A stretch of 64,000 nucleotides of DNA from Burkholderia ubonensis subsp. mesacidophila (GCF_002097715.1 NZ_CP020738.1:2666001-2730000); one strand, 5' to 3'; positions 26,890 to 36,696 are shown, numbered from the stretch's first letter. Numbers and translations are program-made. Notes: a model not told the origin generated them from the letters alone.

Positions 26890-28326
26890 TCAGACTCCGA
26901 TCCATTCCCAGCGCACTTGGTCGCGCGCCCATTCGTTGGCGCGTCTGGATGGTGGAAGCAAATCACCCTGCCTGCACAGGATCACCTCGTTGAGATCATC
27001 CTCATAAGTCGGTGGCCAGACATACAGCGGCGATTCGATCCGTGCAAACCAGCGCCCGCTGCGCGGACAGACCTCGCCCGGCTGGCTCCGCGCGGCAGCA
27101 TCCAGATCGGCTTCCCAGAACCAGCCGGGATGCCGGCCGTAAATCGCCTCGCCCCGCTCGTCCAGCACGCCCGCCATGTCCGGCGCGCGCTCGCCTGCGC
27201 GAAACGCCTTCACGAACCGGCTGCGCTGCGTGCTGCCCGACACGGCGCGGTAATAGCCGTCCTCGGCAAATGTCGCGCCCGGATATACCGGATGTGATGA
27301 CAACTTCTCGCGCTGCATCGCTTCGAATTCCTCCATTTCCCTCGGCGTCGACGGCCAGTCGCGGTCGAGCGTGATCGGCACCCGCCTGCCGGTGTCCGAG
27401 TGGAAATCGACCCGGCCCATGCTGGGTGCCACCTCGCGAGCCGTAACGGCCGCGTTCACCACAACGTTGAACTTGTAGGTTCCGCGTTTGAATTTCTCAT
27501 CCGGCAAGGTCAGAAACCTGAACGTCACGCTGCCCTTCGCAGGTATTACGACCCTGCCGTCAGGAAACTCCGATTGGTTAATCAAGGGCAGGCCCGCGAG
27601 ACTGGCTCCCCATGTGCTTGTGCCGTCTTCGTTTTTTCCACCGAAATCCAGTTGATATCCCATCACTTTCGACCATTTGTCCGGCGTATCCATCGCGATC
27701 GGATATTGCCCGCCGTTGACAAACCGGATCGACACCAGGAATCGGCCCTTTTCCTGCTCGACATTTACAACCTCGGCATCTAGCCGGACCACCGTCCGGC
27801 TTTCCGCCAAGTAGTCATTACGCCCACGCACATAAAGGCCTAATATACTTTTAATAAGCATTTCCGGTAACTGGGACGTAATACCATGATGTATCTCGAG
27901 CTTTCCATCCCGCAGGCAATCAACTGAGTATCGTCCATCGGTGGGTGAGGGGATTACATTGCTTTTGATCCCCGCGTCTACCGTCTCACAAAGCTGACGG
28001 TGGACCTCCCGAGCCAGCTTCCGATCGTCCGGCGAAAGCTTGCCATCGAAAACGCCGACACCATGGAAATCCATATTGTCGATTGTGTCACCCATCGTGA
28101 CTCGAATGCTTCCAGACAGCCAGACAGAGACGGTATTCATTCCATATCCATGCCCCCCTAACCCCACTATCCCAAACCCCTCCCCACTGCCACCGATATC
28201 AAGATTGCCACCAGCCACCGCCACCGAAACACTCGACATGACCCATACCCCACCGAGAATGAACAAGATTTCTGTTAGACGCGAGGCGCAAGCTCGAACC
28301 ACGAGCGCAAGCTTATTTCCGCTCAT
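26890..28326 (-). CDS. Predicted exported T6SS-associated protein, candidate immunity protein
   Basis: 478 residues from the ATG at 28326, overlapping the vgrG stop by 14 bases; an internal ATG at 28239 is an alternative start. A hydrophobic stretch at about residues 18-38 fits a signal peptide or anchor, so the bulk should be periplasmic. The middle has no recognised domain. The C-terminus has a CPRSGRWFARIES...CRQGDLLPP pattern of the kind seen at the end of several T6SS cluster immunity proteins. Its place between a vgrG carrying a protease and the PAAR gene, with overlapping ends, suggests that it neutralises the protease in the periplasm. It could instead be a loading adaptor. Confidence 0.7.
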   Translation of the reverse strand: MSGNKLALVVRACASRLTEILFILGGVWVMSSVSVAVAGGNLDIGGSGEGFGIVGLGGHGYGMNTVSVWLSGSIRVTMGDTIDNMDFHGVGVFDGKLSPDDRKLAREVHRQLCETVDAGIKSNVIPSPTDGRYSVDCLRDGKLEIHHGITSQLPEMLIKSILGLYVRGRNDYLAESRTVVRLDAEVVNVEQEKGRFLVSIRFVNGGQYPIAMDTPDKWSKVMGYQLDFGGKNEDGTSTWGASLAGLPLINQSEFPDGRVVIPAKGSVTFRFLTLPDEKFKRGTYKFNVVVNAAVTAREVAPSMGRVDFHSDTGRRVPITLDRDWPSTPREMEEFEAMQREKLSSHPVYPGATFAEDGYYRAVSGSTQRSRFVKAFRAGERAPDMAGVLDERGEAIYGRHPGWFWEADLDAAARSQPGEVCPRSGRWFARIESPLYVWPPTYEDDLNEVILCRQGDLLPPSRRANEWARDQVRWEWIGV

Positions 28327-31300
28327 AACCGATCCTCCATTGCTTGTGCGTCATTTCGCAAAAATGCCGCCTGATGTACTCGAGGTAATAGGGTTGCACC
28401 AGCGCGCCCAGCGGCGCATCGGCAACCGGTGAAACCGGATGATTCGCCCCGTAACCCATGACATTCTTGTCGGAGCGGATCTGCCAGACCTCCTGCCCCT
28501 TGAAGCATTCGCCCGCCTCGAAATCTAGCTGGCCGTCCTTCACGTACCGCTTGTGCACATATCCTCCCCATTCCCAATACTCGTCCGGGAAATTGAACAG
28601 ATGCCCGCATTCGTGGGCGACGATATTCGATTCCGGCAGCGACACGAACTGGCCCAAATCTCTCGCGCCCCCTTTGATGACCTGTATCTCGCCCCACATA
28701 CCAGCATCGGCCCGCTCGGCTTGCGGGAACAAGAAAATCGTCTTGTGGATCTTCTTGCCGTCACCCACCGCGGCATCTCTCACTCCAATCAGAAACTCGA
28801 CCCGAAAGCGCACTACCACGCGACACCCGCAGGCCGCTTCCTTCGAGCAGCCGTCTAGGATCAGCATGCTGCCGTGCTCGTTCAGCACGCTTTCAACCCG
28901 CTTTTTGCTCTGCTTCACGTCGAATTTCCGACCCGCCCCGTCGCGGTAGCGCATTACATAGAAATTGCCATCTGAGCCGTTGGTCGGAATATCTACCGCC
29001 ATAGGACGCGCGGAGGCATGCACATCATGATGAAAGGGAACCCGCTGCTTTTGTCCGTCCAGCCCGAGCAGTTCTTTACCGGTCGCGTCTGTCTTGAACA
29101 AGTCGACCGGCACAACCTTGATCCGCACCGTCGCCTCCAGCAGTTTGTGCCGGTCGTCGTAGGTCAGTTCGAAGGCCGTGGGAAACTTGTAGCCGGCGTT
29201 CAAACCCATCAGCGACTTATCGGCTCGCAGCGCCTCGTAGGTCTCCATCTCCGTCTCGTCCGTGCATTCCCGGCGCGTGTCCGGCATGTGCCAGTTGCAA
29301 GGAACCGCCTTGTCGAGTTGGATCGGCACGCTCGGATCCTTCCCGGCCGACGGCGTCGACTCACGCTCGGCACCGTGACCGGCGTTCGGCGCGTCGGGCG
29401 AATCGCTCGACGCCCACGTGTCGACGGTCCCGCCTGATGACGAGGTCTGCCCCGTCATCGGCGCTGGAGCGGAAACGCCATCCTGAGCGACCAGCGCGGG
29501 CGACGTCTCCCGTGCGAGAGCCGCGTTTTTCCGCCACGCCTCGCAGCCCACCTCGAACGGAAACAATGCCGGTGCAAACGCCGGTGCACCCAAATGCATC
29601 TGCGATGCCGGACGCCGGTTGAACCGGGCCACCTCCCAATACAGGTCATACGGCGCGCCCAGCGTGATGCATCCGTTGGCCAGCTTGATGAATGCCCCCT
29701 TGCATTCGATGATGAATTCCTTCTGGGCCCGCATCATTACCGACCCGTTCACGCTCGACACCGTGACGTCCTGCTCGGCCGCCAGTGACAGCAAGTCGCT
29801 TTGAGCCTGAATCTGCACCGGCCCCTTCGCCGCAAAAATCCGGATCCCCAATTTCTGCGCGAACAGCGACAGCCGCTCCCCTGCCGCCGCCGTGAAGCGC
29901 CTGAGCGCGTTCACATGAAACCCGGCCCCGCTCCCGACGCTCACGTCCTTGCCCGCCGACACCATCACCCGGTCCGGCGTCGCCATGCCGATGCCGTTCG
30001 GCGCGGACAGCGCGATCACGGATTTCTTCAAACCGGCCAGTTCGTTCTTCAGCCACGTGTTTTCCGCTTTCAGATCCGCAACCTCCGCCTTCGAGGCCTC
30101 CGCCGACGCGGCCAGCATCTGCACACGCGCCTGCATCGATTCGAACTGCCGCATCGCCGGCTCCATGTCGGCGTGCACGCCATTCGCCTTTTCCTGCATG
30201 TCGGCCGACACCAGCACGCCCTCGCCCGCGCGCACCTGCCCGGGACCATCCGTACGCAACTCGAAGCCCGTGCCTCGCAGCTTCTGGTCCCGATCCACCG
30301 TGTAACCCAGGTTCAGCTGCGTCTTGCCGTGTTCAGTCGCAAGCTTGATGTGTTCCTTGCCCTTCCTGTCGTCCAACTCGAGGGTGTTGTTCGAACGCGT
30401 GCGAATCGTGTTGCGCGTGCCCCATGGATAGCCCGCAATGACGGGATCCATGTCCTCAGCCGTATGAAGCACTTGACTGATAAACGGAAGATCCGGATTC
30501 CCCCACAAGAAGCCCACGGTCACGACCGTGCCCTCTACGAGCCCGAAGTGAAACCCGGTTCGGCCTGCTCCCGCGAACGGCTTTGCAAGCCGCATCGGAC
30601 AGCTTTGCAGGCCCGGCGTGCGTGCGTCCCGGTCAGGGTGGATATGGACGGTGTAGCGGCCCTGCTCATCCAGATACGGATCCCGCCATCCTCCCGACGA
30701 GGCGACCGTACCCGTAATGACACCCTCGATCCTCGGCCACGCTTCTTCCTGCAGTGGCAGCCGATACAGCCGGTCGGACGGAATCGCCGAGAACTCGACG
30801 TGGTATGGCTTGTTGCGCGAGGCGCGGCATGTGACCCGCACGGCGAGCAGCCCATGCTTCGCATCGGGCAGCGTGCGGTTCGACAGCTTCAACACCGAGC
30901 CGGGTGTGAGGTCCAGCAGGTCGCAAGTGCCGCGATACTCGACCTGCGTCGCCAGCGCCGCCTCGTGGCGAAGCAACGCCTCTTGCTTCGCCTCGTCGTC
31001 CGTCAGATACGGCGTGCCCCACACATAGGCCTCGCCATACACGGTGCGGTCTTCGTGGATGTCCTTGGATGCTTCGATCGGCTCCGCCGGTTGCCGCTCG
31101 GTGTGATACGTGCGCACGGTGTGACGTTTCGGAACGGTCGTCGCGCGCATTTCCAGCGAACTGACGGACTCCACGCCTGCCGTTTCCATGCCGCTGGGCT
31201 CGCGGTACGCAACGGTCAGCGCCGGGTCGTGACGATAATGCGTGAAGTCGTCGCCAAAGCGTACGTGCTCGCGCTTTTCGCCGGCCTCGCAGACGAACCA

Positions 31301-31876
31301 GATACCGGTGCGGCGGCACAGACGCGTGATGAACGAAAGATCGTCCTCGCCCCATTGCATTACGAACGGGCGCTTGCGGTACTCGCGATACAGCGTGAAC
31401 TCGAAGCGAGCGAAGATCTGGTTGAAGTCGTGTTCCTTCAGGATCTGCCGGATGATCTCAGGCTCGCTCATGTCGAGAAAGAACCGGCACCGCCGGGTGC
31501 CGCGCAGCAGCGCCAAGCGCGATTCCAGCACGACCTCGTAGGTGGACTGGTCGCGGTTGCTGTTCAACAGCGCAAAGCCAGTCACCACGCCATGCACGCG
31601 CCGCGCATCCTCCGGCTTGCTCCAGCGGTCACGCGGTGGCGGCTGGATCACGAATGCGGCGCGCTTGTTCAGATACTCGGCGCGCGACAAATCGTGCTGC
31701 GGATGGGTGAACTGGATCGTGTATTTTGTTGGCTCGCCGATACCGCGCATGCCGTCGAAAGCGAAGATATCGGCCAGCGCCGCACTTTTTGCCTGCGGCA
31801 TGTCAAGGCTGTAAAACGCGTGAACGTTGACGCCCGCCCGCGCGGACGTATCGACAAAAGCGGTGCTCGGGCCCAA
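28313..31876 (-). CDS. vgrG: Evolved VgrG spike protein with C-terminal metzincin-like metalloprotease effector domain
   Basis: 1187 residues from a TTG at 31876, chosen because a perfect AGGAGGAG lies just upstream; no ATG occurs in frame until about residue 26. Residues 1-470 are the VgrG (gp27/gp5-like) core, ending with an OB-fold (GVITGTVASSGG, LVEGTVVTVGFLWGNPDLP). A coiled-coil-like stretch follows at about 590-640, then the DUF2345 beta-prism (GAGFHVNALRRFTAAAGERL). After a low-complexity linker (about 800-860) there is a C-terminal domain of about 330 residues with HECGH at 1088-1092, followed by LFNFPDEY and, about 45 residues later, NVMGYG. This pattern fits a zinc protease with an HExxH helix and a Met-turn, similar in style to M64 peptidases. 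The protease would be delivered into target cells by the T6SS. Confidence 0.88.
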   Translation of the reverse strand: MGPSTAFVDTSARAGVNVHAFYSLDMPQAKSAALADIFAFDGMRGIGEPTKYTIQFTHPQHDLSRAEYLNKRAAFVIQPPPRDRWSKPEDARRVHGVVTGFALLNSNRDQSTYEVVLESRLALLRGTRRCRFFLDMSEPEIIRQILKEHDFNQIFARFEFTLYREYRKRPFVMQWGEDDLSFITRLCRRTGIWFVCEAGEKREHVRFGDDFTHYRHDPALTVAYREPSGMETAGVESVSSLEMRATTVPKRHTVRTYHTERQPAEPIEASKDIHEDRTVYGEAYVWGTPYLTDDEAKQEALLRHEAALATQVEYRGTCDLLDLTPGSVLKLSNRTLPDAKHGLLAVRVTCRASRNKPYHVEFSAIPSDRLYRLPLQEEAWPRIEGVITGTVASSGGWRDPYLDEQGRYTVHIHPDRDARTPGLQSCPMRLAKPFAGAGRTGFHFGLVEGTVVTVGFLWGNPDLPFISQVLHTAEDMDPVIAGYPWGTRNTIRTRSNNTLELDDRKGKEHIKLATEHGKTQLNLGYTVDRDQKLRGTGFELRTDGPGQVRAGEGVLVSADMQEKANGVHADMEPAMRQFESMQARVQMLAASAEASKAEVADLKAENTWLKNELAGLKKSVIALSAPNGIGMATPDRVMVSAGKDVSVGSGAGFHVNALRRFTAAAGERLSLFAQKLGIRIFAAKGPVQIQAQSDLLSLAAEQDVTVSSVNGSVMMRAQKEFIIECKGAFIKLANGCITLGAPYDLYWEVARFNRRPASQMHLGAPAFAPALFPFEVGCEAWRKNAALARETSPALVAQDGVSAPAPMTGQTSSSGGTVDTWASSDSPDAPNAGHGAERESTPSAGKDPSVPIQLDKAVPCNWHMPDTRRECTDETEMETYEALRADKSLMGLNAGYKFPTAFELTYDDRHKLLEATVRIKVVPVDLFKTDATGKELLGLDGQKQRVPFHHDVHASARPMAVDIPTNGSDGNFYVMRYRDGAGRKFDVKQSKKRVESVLNEHGSMLILDGCSKEAACGCRVVVRFRVEFLIGVRDAAVGDGKKIHKTIFLFPQAERADAGMWGEIQVIKGGARDLGQFVSLPESNIVAHECGHLFNFPDEYWEWGGYVHKRYVKDGQLDFEAGECFKGQEVWQIRSDKNVMGYGANHPVSPVADAPLGALVQPYYLEYIRRHFCEMTHKQWRIGYERK

Positions 31877-32058
31877 GAATCTCCTCCTGGTCAAACGTTT
31901 GTCAGATATCCCGGCACGACCTTAATCTCCAAGTAGAACGAAGGAAATAGAACTTGTTCGAAAATTCAAACGAAATAAAAAATACGTGTCCAATCGCAAA
32001 TCGACGATCACGATCACCGACAGCGTTCGCGGGTGCACGCCGGCCCGTCGCCGCCTGA

Positions 32059-32089
32059 AACGCCGCCGACAGCCCCTGTCAGCGGCGTT
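32059..32089. terminator. Hairpin terminator at the end of the phosphatase operon
   Basis: A 14-base-pair stem with one G-T wobble (AACGCCGCCGACAG against CTGTCAGCGGCGTT) closes a three-base loop. On the minus strand it is followed by TTTC. It lies 12 bases past the stop of the exported phosphatase gene, in the gap before vgrG transcription starts. Confidence 0.7.
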
Positions 32090-32101
32090 TGCATTTCCGC
32101 C

Positions 32102-32686
32102 TTATCCGTTGTTGACCTGCTGCCGCAACCGCTCGACGTCAACGTGCTGCAGGTAATACGTGATGTTCTGCCAGATCGCGTGGAACCCGTAGCCGCCATG
32201 CTGCAGCTCGTCGAGTGCCTGTTCCCTCGTCCAGCCCTGGTACACCATCCGATACAGCGCCGACACGAGGCCGGTGCGATCCGCGCCGTGCTGGCAATGG
32301 ATCAGCACCGGACCATCCTTGTCCACGTTGCGCAGCGCCTTGAGCGCCGTGACCATGTCTTCGTCGCGGATGTACCAGGTGTTGATCGGAATGCGCTGCA
32401 TCGTGATCTGCGTGCCGGCCAGGATGCGGTCGTCCGAGTGAAACGCTCGGAAGCTGATGACCTTGCGAATGCCGAGCTTCTGCAATTGCGGCACATCCTC
32501 TTTGGACAACTGCGCGCTGCGGTACAGCGACGGCGTGATGCGATGCAGGTTGTTCACGCGCGCATCGGCAACGCTTTGCGCCCATTGAAGCGGTCGCGCA
32601 GAGCCATCGGAAGACGGCTCCGCGCTGACCGGCTGCACGAGCCCCGCGAGCGTGACGGCGATCACGGCAATGACGGTAATTTTCAT
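32102..32686 (-). CDS. Exported dual-specificity/tyrosine-type phosphatase
   Basis: 194 residues with a Sec signal peptide (MKITVIAVIAVTLAGLVQPV, cleavage near SAE). The cysteine phosphatase signature HCQHGADRTG (Cys131, Arg137) is intact, with a possible general acid Asp in the upstream YIRDED loop. The protein should act in the periplasm on a phosphotyrosine, a phosphoinositide-like or another phospholipid substrate. It lies six bases behind a membrane-protein gene and, with it, behind a lipid glycosyltransferase gene, so a lipid phosphate such as a phosphatidylglycerophosphate-like compound is a reasonable guess. The specific substrate is not known. Confidence 0.88.
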   Translation of the reverse strand: MKITVIAVIAVTLAGLVQPVSAEPSSDGSARPLQWAQSVADARVNNLHRITPSLYRSAQLSKEDVPQLQKLGIRKVISFRAFHSDDRILAGTQITMQRIPINTWYIRDEDMVTALKALRNVDKDGPVLIHCQHGADRTGLVSALYRMVYQGWTREQALDELQHGGYGFHAIWQNITYYLQHVDVERLRQQVNNG

Positions 32687-32692
32687 GTCGGT

Positions 32693-33187
32693 TCAGGTGG
32701 GGGTGCGCTCGCGCGCACGGGACAGGAAGAACAGGACGATCGCAGCGGCGCTCATCGTCCAGTAGTCGGTCGGTGCAACGCCCAGCCAGTGGATATGCCA
32801 CGGCACGTTGGCCGGGTTGAACCGGGCGAGGCCATAGGCCGGGTTCAGGACGAACCACAGAAAATCCTCGGCCAGCCAGAACACCATGATGCAGGCAATG
32901 AGCCGGGCTTCGATGCGCCACGACCACTGTCCGTTGAAGATCGGCGGCAGATGGAAGAACAGCGCCACGAACGGGAACACCCACGCGTGGTATCCCGTCA
33001 TCGGCCGCCCGCCCCAGAACAGATCGAGCAGCCAGTGCTTCTCGATGCGCCAGGTCGGCAGGTTGGCGGCCCAACCCGCGCTGCCCTCGATCTGAATCTC
33101 GACGTTCGCGAAAAAGAACGCCAGCAGCACGACCCAGGCAACGAGAACCAGCGTGCGGCGCGTCGGGAGAATGCAGGACACGCTCAT
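32693..33187 (-). CDS. Small polytopic membrane protein of the glycosyltransferase operon
   Basis: 164 residues from the ATG at 33187, which overlaps the stop of the preceding glycosyltransferase gene by four bases (ATGA). About four hydrophobic segments are visible (near residues 12-30, 64-82, 90-113 and 140-156). Tryptophan-rich and His-containing loops (WRIEKHWLLDLFWGG, NVPWHIHWLG) are prominent. No family is recognised with certainty. Tight coupling to a lipid glycosyltransferase and a periplasmic phosphatase suggests a membrane-lipid or envelope role. Confidence 0.75.
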   Translation of the reverse strand: MSVSCILPTRRTLVLVAWVVLLAFFFANVEIQIEGSAGWAANLPTWRIEKHWLLDLFWGGRPMTGYHAWVFPFVALFFHLPPIFNGQWSWRIEARLIACIMVFWLAEDFLWFVLNPAYGLARFNPANVPWHIHWLGVAPTDYWTMSAAAIVLFFLSRARERTPT

Positions 33188-34326
33188 GCGGCAGGCTCCA
33201 GGCCCAGTACACGGTCGAGCACGTAGCGTCCGGCCTGCGGCCGCCCGAGCGGAGCGAGACGCCGGCGCATGTCGGCAAGACGCTCGGGCGCCTGCAGCAA
33301 CGCGCGGATGCGATAGACGAGCGCATCGTCGTCGATGGCCTTCAGCGCCACGCCCTGCTCCAGCAGGAAATCCGCATTGCGCTCTTCCTGGCCCGGAATC
33401 GGCGAGTTGACGATCATCGGCAACTGCATCGCCAGGCATTCGGAGGTCGTCAGGCCACCCGGCTTGGTGATGACGAGGTCCGCGCATGCCATCAGGCGCT
33501 CGACCTGTTGCGTAAATCCCTGCGGAAAGAGCCGGCCGGGATGTTGCGCGGCGAGCGCCTGCAACGACGCGAGCATCGCCTGGTTCTTGCCTGCCAGCGC
33601 GATCAGCTGGAAGTCGGCGTCCATCTCCAGCAGACGCGTCGCCAGCACGTCGAGCCCGCCGAGGCCGGCGCCGCCGGACATCATCAGGAAGGTCGGGCGC
33701 GCCGGGTCCAGGCCGAACTCGGCCGCGCAGGCCGTGCGATCGAGCGGCTGGCCGAAGGCCGGCATGATCGGGATGCCGCTGACGTGCACGGTGTCGGGCG
33801 CCATCCCGCGGGCGCGCATGCGCCACGCGATCTCGTCGTTCGCGGCGAAGTAGCCGCTCATGTTCGGCACGACCCACATGCTGTGCAGGTCGAAGTCGGT
33901 CACCTGCACCCACACCGGCGCGTCGACGCGCGCCTTGCGAATCTCGCGCGACAGCAGCTCGGCCGGCAGGAAGTGCGTGCAGATGATGGCGTCCGGGCGC
34001 TGCCGTTCGATCTCCGCGAGCAACGGCCGGCAGTTGAGCCGCTCGATCGCGCGCCGGATCTTCTGCGACGGCGCGCTGGGGTCCGCTTCGTCGGTCTTCT
34101 GGTACAGGTAGCCCCAAAGCGCCGGCTGGCTGCTGACGAGCTTGATGTAGAGGTCGGTGTAGAGCTTGCGGAAGCCGGCGGAAACGAAATCCATCACGTC
34201 CAGGTGCGTGGCTTCGATGCCTGCGGGGTGATGGTCCGCGAAGGCGCGGATCGCTTCGGCCGCTCGGGTGTGGCCCGCTCCGGCGCTGACGCTCAGCAGG
34301 AGGATTTTCTTGTTGTGTGTCGACAT
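33184..34326 (-). CDS. MGDG-synthase/UgtP-like glycosyltransferase (GT28-like)
   Basis: 380 residues. The N-terminal motif ILLLSVSAGAGHTRAAEAIR is that of the MGDG synthase/processive diacylglycerol glycosyltransferase family, related to MurG. The C-terminal donor-binding part has ADLVITKPGGLTTSECLAMQLP followed by PGQEERNADFLLEQGVA. No signal peptide is present, so it acts at the inner face of the membrane, transferring a sugar from a nucleotide donor onto a lipid acceptor such as diacylglycerol. It heads a three-gene operon with a small membrane protein and an exported phosphatase. The acceptor in this organism is not known. The start at 34326 has no strong ribosome-binding site. Confidence 0.85.
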   Translation of the reverse strand: MSTHNKKILLLSVSAGAGHTRAAEAIRAFADHHPAGIEATHLDVMDFVSAGFRKLYTDLYIKLVSSQPALWGYLYQKTDEADPSAPSQKIRRAIERLNCRPLLAEIERQRPDAIICTHFLPAELLSREIRKARVDAPVWVQVTDFDLHSMWVVPNMSGYFAANDEIAWRMRARGMAPDTVHVSGIPIMPAFGQPLDRTACAAEFGLDPARPTFLMMSGGAGLGGLDVLATRLLEMDADFQLIALAGKNQAMLASLQALAAQHPGRLFPQGFTQQVERLMACADLVITKPGGLTTSECLAMQLPMIVNSPIPGQEERNADFLLEQGVALKAIDDDALVYRIRALLQAPERLADMRRRLAPLGRPQAGRYVLDRVLGLEPAA

Positions 34327-34835
34327 CTGATTGATCGTTTTGATTGATGTGATCGGGATGCGGGTTCGGTTACGTCAAATGTGAACAGGATCGTCCTTGG
34401 CATCTTCGGCCGGATCATGCTTCGCCAGTTCTTCATCAAGCCGTTCCGTTGTCGCCGCTATCGTTGCCAGTTTGGCACAACACCTTCCCGGCGTAGAAGC
34501 CAATCGCCAGGAATCGACCCACGGCGCCCGGTTCCACCCGGTTCGTTACGTACTGGAAACGTTCAGCGCGCCTTGAAATCCGGTACTTCGCAATGAATCG
34601 GCGCCGACCGTCGCCTCAATCAGCGTTTGTTCGTCCAAACCGACTAATCGGCAACTTTCCCGCATGGCTGTTGCGCACTCCGGCAAACTCCGGTCGCCGT
34701 TGCTAAGATAGCGGTCCCATCGCTTAGACGAACGCCGATCGAACGCCCGATGCCGCCTGCCCGCGCCACGCTTCGCCCTTCGCGCCCGCGCGCCGCCGCG
34801 CCGGCGCCCGCCCTCTCTCAAACCGGACTTCGCCC
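34327..34835. promoter_or_regulatory. Divergent intergenic region (509 bases), no gene seen
   Basis: Several short open frames are present, but none has protein-like composition or a ribosome-binding site. The region carries the promoters of the minus-strand lipid glycosyltransferase operon and of the plus-strand ABC exporter. I see no clear hairpin or repeat. Confidence 0.5.
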
Positions 34836-35795
34836 GTGAGCACGCCCCCGATCCTGTCCGTCTCGAACCTGTCCAAGACCTATGCGTCAGGGTTCCAGGC
34901 CCTGAAGCACGTCAATCTCGACATCCGTCCCGGCGAAATCTTCGCGCTGCTCGGGCCGAACGGCGCCGGCAAGACGACGCTGATCGGCTCGATCTGCGGG
35001 ATCGTCACGCCGACCGACGGCCGCGTGACGGTCGGCGGCCACGACATCCGCGACGCGTACCGCGCGGCGCGCGAGATGATCGGCCTCGTGCCGCAGGAGC
35101 TGACGACCGACGCGTTCGAGACCGTGTGGGCGACCGTATCGTTCAGCCGCGGCCTGTTCGGCAAGGCGCCGAACCCCGCGCACATCGAGAAGACGCTGAA
35201 GGCGCTGTCGCTGTGGGACAAGCGCGACAACAAGCTGATGACGCTGTCGGGCGGCATGAAGCGCCGCGTGATGATCGCGAAGGCGCTGTCGCACGAGCCG
35301 CGCATCCTGTTCCTCGACGAACCGACCGCGGGCGTCGACGTCGAGCTGCGCCGCGACATGTGGAAGCTCGTCGACTCGCTGCGCGAAAGCGGCGTGACGA
35401 TCGTGCTGACCACGCACTACATCGAGGAAGCCGAGGAAATGGCCGACCGGATCGGCATCATCCAGGGCGGCGAGCTCGTGCTCGTCGAAGACAAGCACGA
35501 GCTGATGCGCAAGCTCGGCAAGAAGCAGCTCACCGTACAGCTCGAACAGCCGCTCGCCGCGCTGCCACCCACGCTCGCGTCGTTCGGGCTGGAACTCGCG
35601 GACGCCGGCGGCGCGCTCGTCTACACCTACGACTCGCAGCGCGACGACGCGAGCATCGCGACGCTGATCAACGCCCTGGGCGCGGCCGGCATCGGCTTCC
35701 GCGACCTGCACACGACACAGAGCTCGCTCGAGGACATCTTCGTCAGTCTGATCGACAACCGCCGCAACGGCGCACGAGAGGCATCCCTGACATGA
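34836..35795 (+). CDS. ABC-2 type exporter ATP-binding protein
   Basis: 319 residues. Walker A is GPNGAGKTT, the signature is LSGGMKRR and Walker B is [12 protein letters not shown], all in the normal order. The C-terminal 80 residues are the extension found in ABC-2 exporters of the NodI/drug and lipid-export group. It pairs with the permease gene downstream, with which it overlaps by four bases (ATGA). The transported molecule is unknown; polysaccharide, lipid or drug export are the usual choices. Confidence 0.93.
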   Translation: MSTPPILSVSNLSKTYASGFQALKHVNLDIRPGEIFALLGPNGAGKTTLIGSICGIVTPTDGRVTVGGHDIRDAYRAAREMIGLVPQELTTDAFETVWATVSFSRGLFGKAPNPAHIEKTLKALSLWDKRDNKLMTLSGGMKRRVMIAKALSHEPRILFLDEPTAGVDVELRRDMWKLVDSLRESGVTIVLTTHYIEEAEEMADRIGIIQGGELVLVEDKHELMRKLGKKQLTVQLEQPLAALPPTLASFGLELADAGGALVYTYDSQRDDASIATLINALGAAGIGFRDLHTTQSSLEDIFVSLIDNRRNGAREASLT

Positions 35796-36553
35796 ATTTC
35801 CAAGCAATCCGCGCGATCTACCGCGCAGAAATGGCCCGCACGCGGCGCACGCTGATGCAGAGCATCATCGCGCCGGTGATCTCGACGTCGCTCTACTTCG
35901 TCGTGTTCGGCTCCGCGATCGGCTCGCGCATCAGCGACGTGAACGGCATCGGCTACGGGTCGTTCATCGTGCCGGGCCTCGTGATGCTGTCGCTGCTGTC
36001 GCAGAGCATCTCGAACGCGTCGTTCGGCATCTACTTCCCGCGCTTCACGGGGACGATCTACGAGATCCTGTCCGCGCCGGTGTCGTACTGGGAGATCGTG
36101 ATCGCCTACGTCGGCGCGGCCGCGTCGAAGTCGATGCTGCTCGGCCTCATCATCCTCGCGACCGCCGGCCTGTTCGTGCCGCTGCACATCCTGCATCCGT
36201 TCTGGATGGTGCTGTTTCTCGTGCTGACGTCGATCACGTTCAGCCTGTTCGGCTTCGTGATCGGCATCTGGGCCGACAGCTTCGAGAAGCTGCAGCTCGT
36301 GCCGCTGCTGATCATCACGCCGCTGACGTTCCTCGGCGGCAGCTTCTACTCGGTCGACATGCTGCCGCCCGCGTGGCGCATCGTCACGCTGTTCAACCCG
36401 ATCGTCTATCTGATCAGCGGCTTCCGCTGGTCGTTCTATGGCCTCGCGGACGTGCACGTCGGGATCAGCCTCGGCGCCACCACGCTGTTCCTCGCCGTGC
36501 TGCTCGCGATCGTCGCGTGGATCTTCCGCACCGGGTATCGGTTGAAGAACTGA
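35792..36553 (+). CDS. ABC-2 type exporter permease
   Basis: 253 residues with six hydrophobic segments, the NodJ/ABC-2 membrane pattern ([18 protein letters not shown] near the start; [19 protein letters not shown] before the last two segments). It would form the channel for the preceding ATPase. The start at 35792 overlaps the ATPase stop. The unit ends 93 bases before a strong terminator. Confidence 0.93.
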   Translation: MNFQAIRAIYRAEMARTRRTLMQSIIAPVISTSLYFVVFGSAIGSRISDVNGIGYGSFIVPGLVMLSLLSQSISNASFGIYFPRFTGTIYEILSAPVSYWEIVIAYVGAAASKSMLLGLIILATAGLFVPLHILHPFWMVLFLVLTSITFSLFGFVIGIWADSFEKLQLVPLLIITPLTFLGGSFYSVDMLPPAWRIVTLFNPIVYLISGFRWSFYGLADVHVGISLGATTLFLAVLLAIVAWIFRTGYRLKN

Positions 36554-36646
36554 CGGCGGGCGCGCCGCGCCGATGACGCATTTGAACAAACCGGCGGCGC
36601 TTTTCCTCCTATGCGGCCTTTTGTGGTCGCGTCTACTGAATGCTCG

Positions 36647-36680
36647 GGGCCTTGAAGCATGTCGCTTCGAGGCCCTTTTT
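36647..36680 (+). terminator. Rho-independent terminator after the ABC exporter genes
   Basis: GGGCCTTGAAGC pairs with GCTTCGAGGCCC (one wobble pair) around a five-base loop, followed directly by five T. It lies 17 bases before the start of the next gene, an MFS transporter, and so could also act as an attenuator for it. Confidence 0.85.
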
Positions 36681-36696
36681 CATTTCAGAGGACGCC

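Noticed and set aside
29801..31936. A 711-codon plus-strand open frame opposite vgrG
   Set aside because: Antisense of the conserved VgrG core, with no recognisable domain.
34381..34821. Short open frames on both strands between the glycosyltransferase and ABC exporter genes
   Set aside because: No ribosome-binding sites and no protein-like composition.
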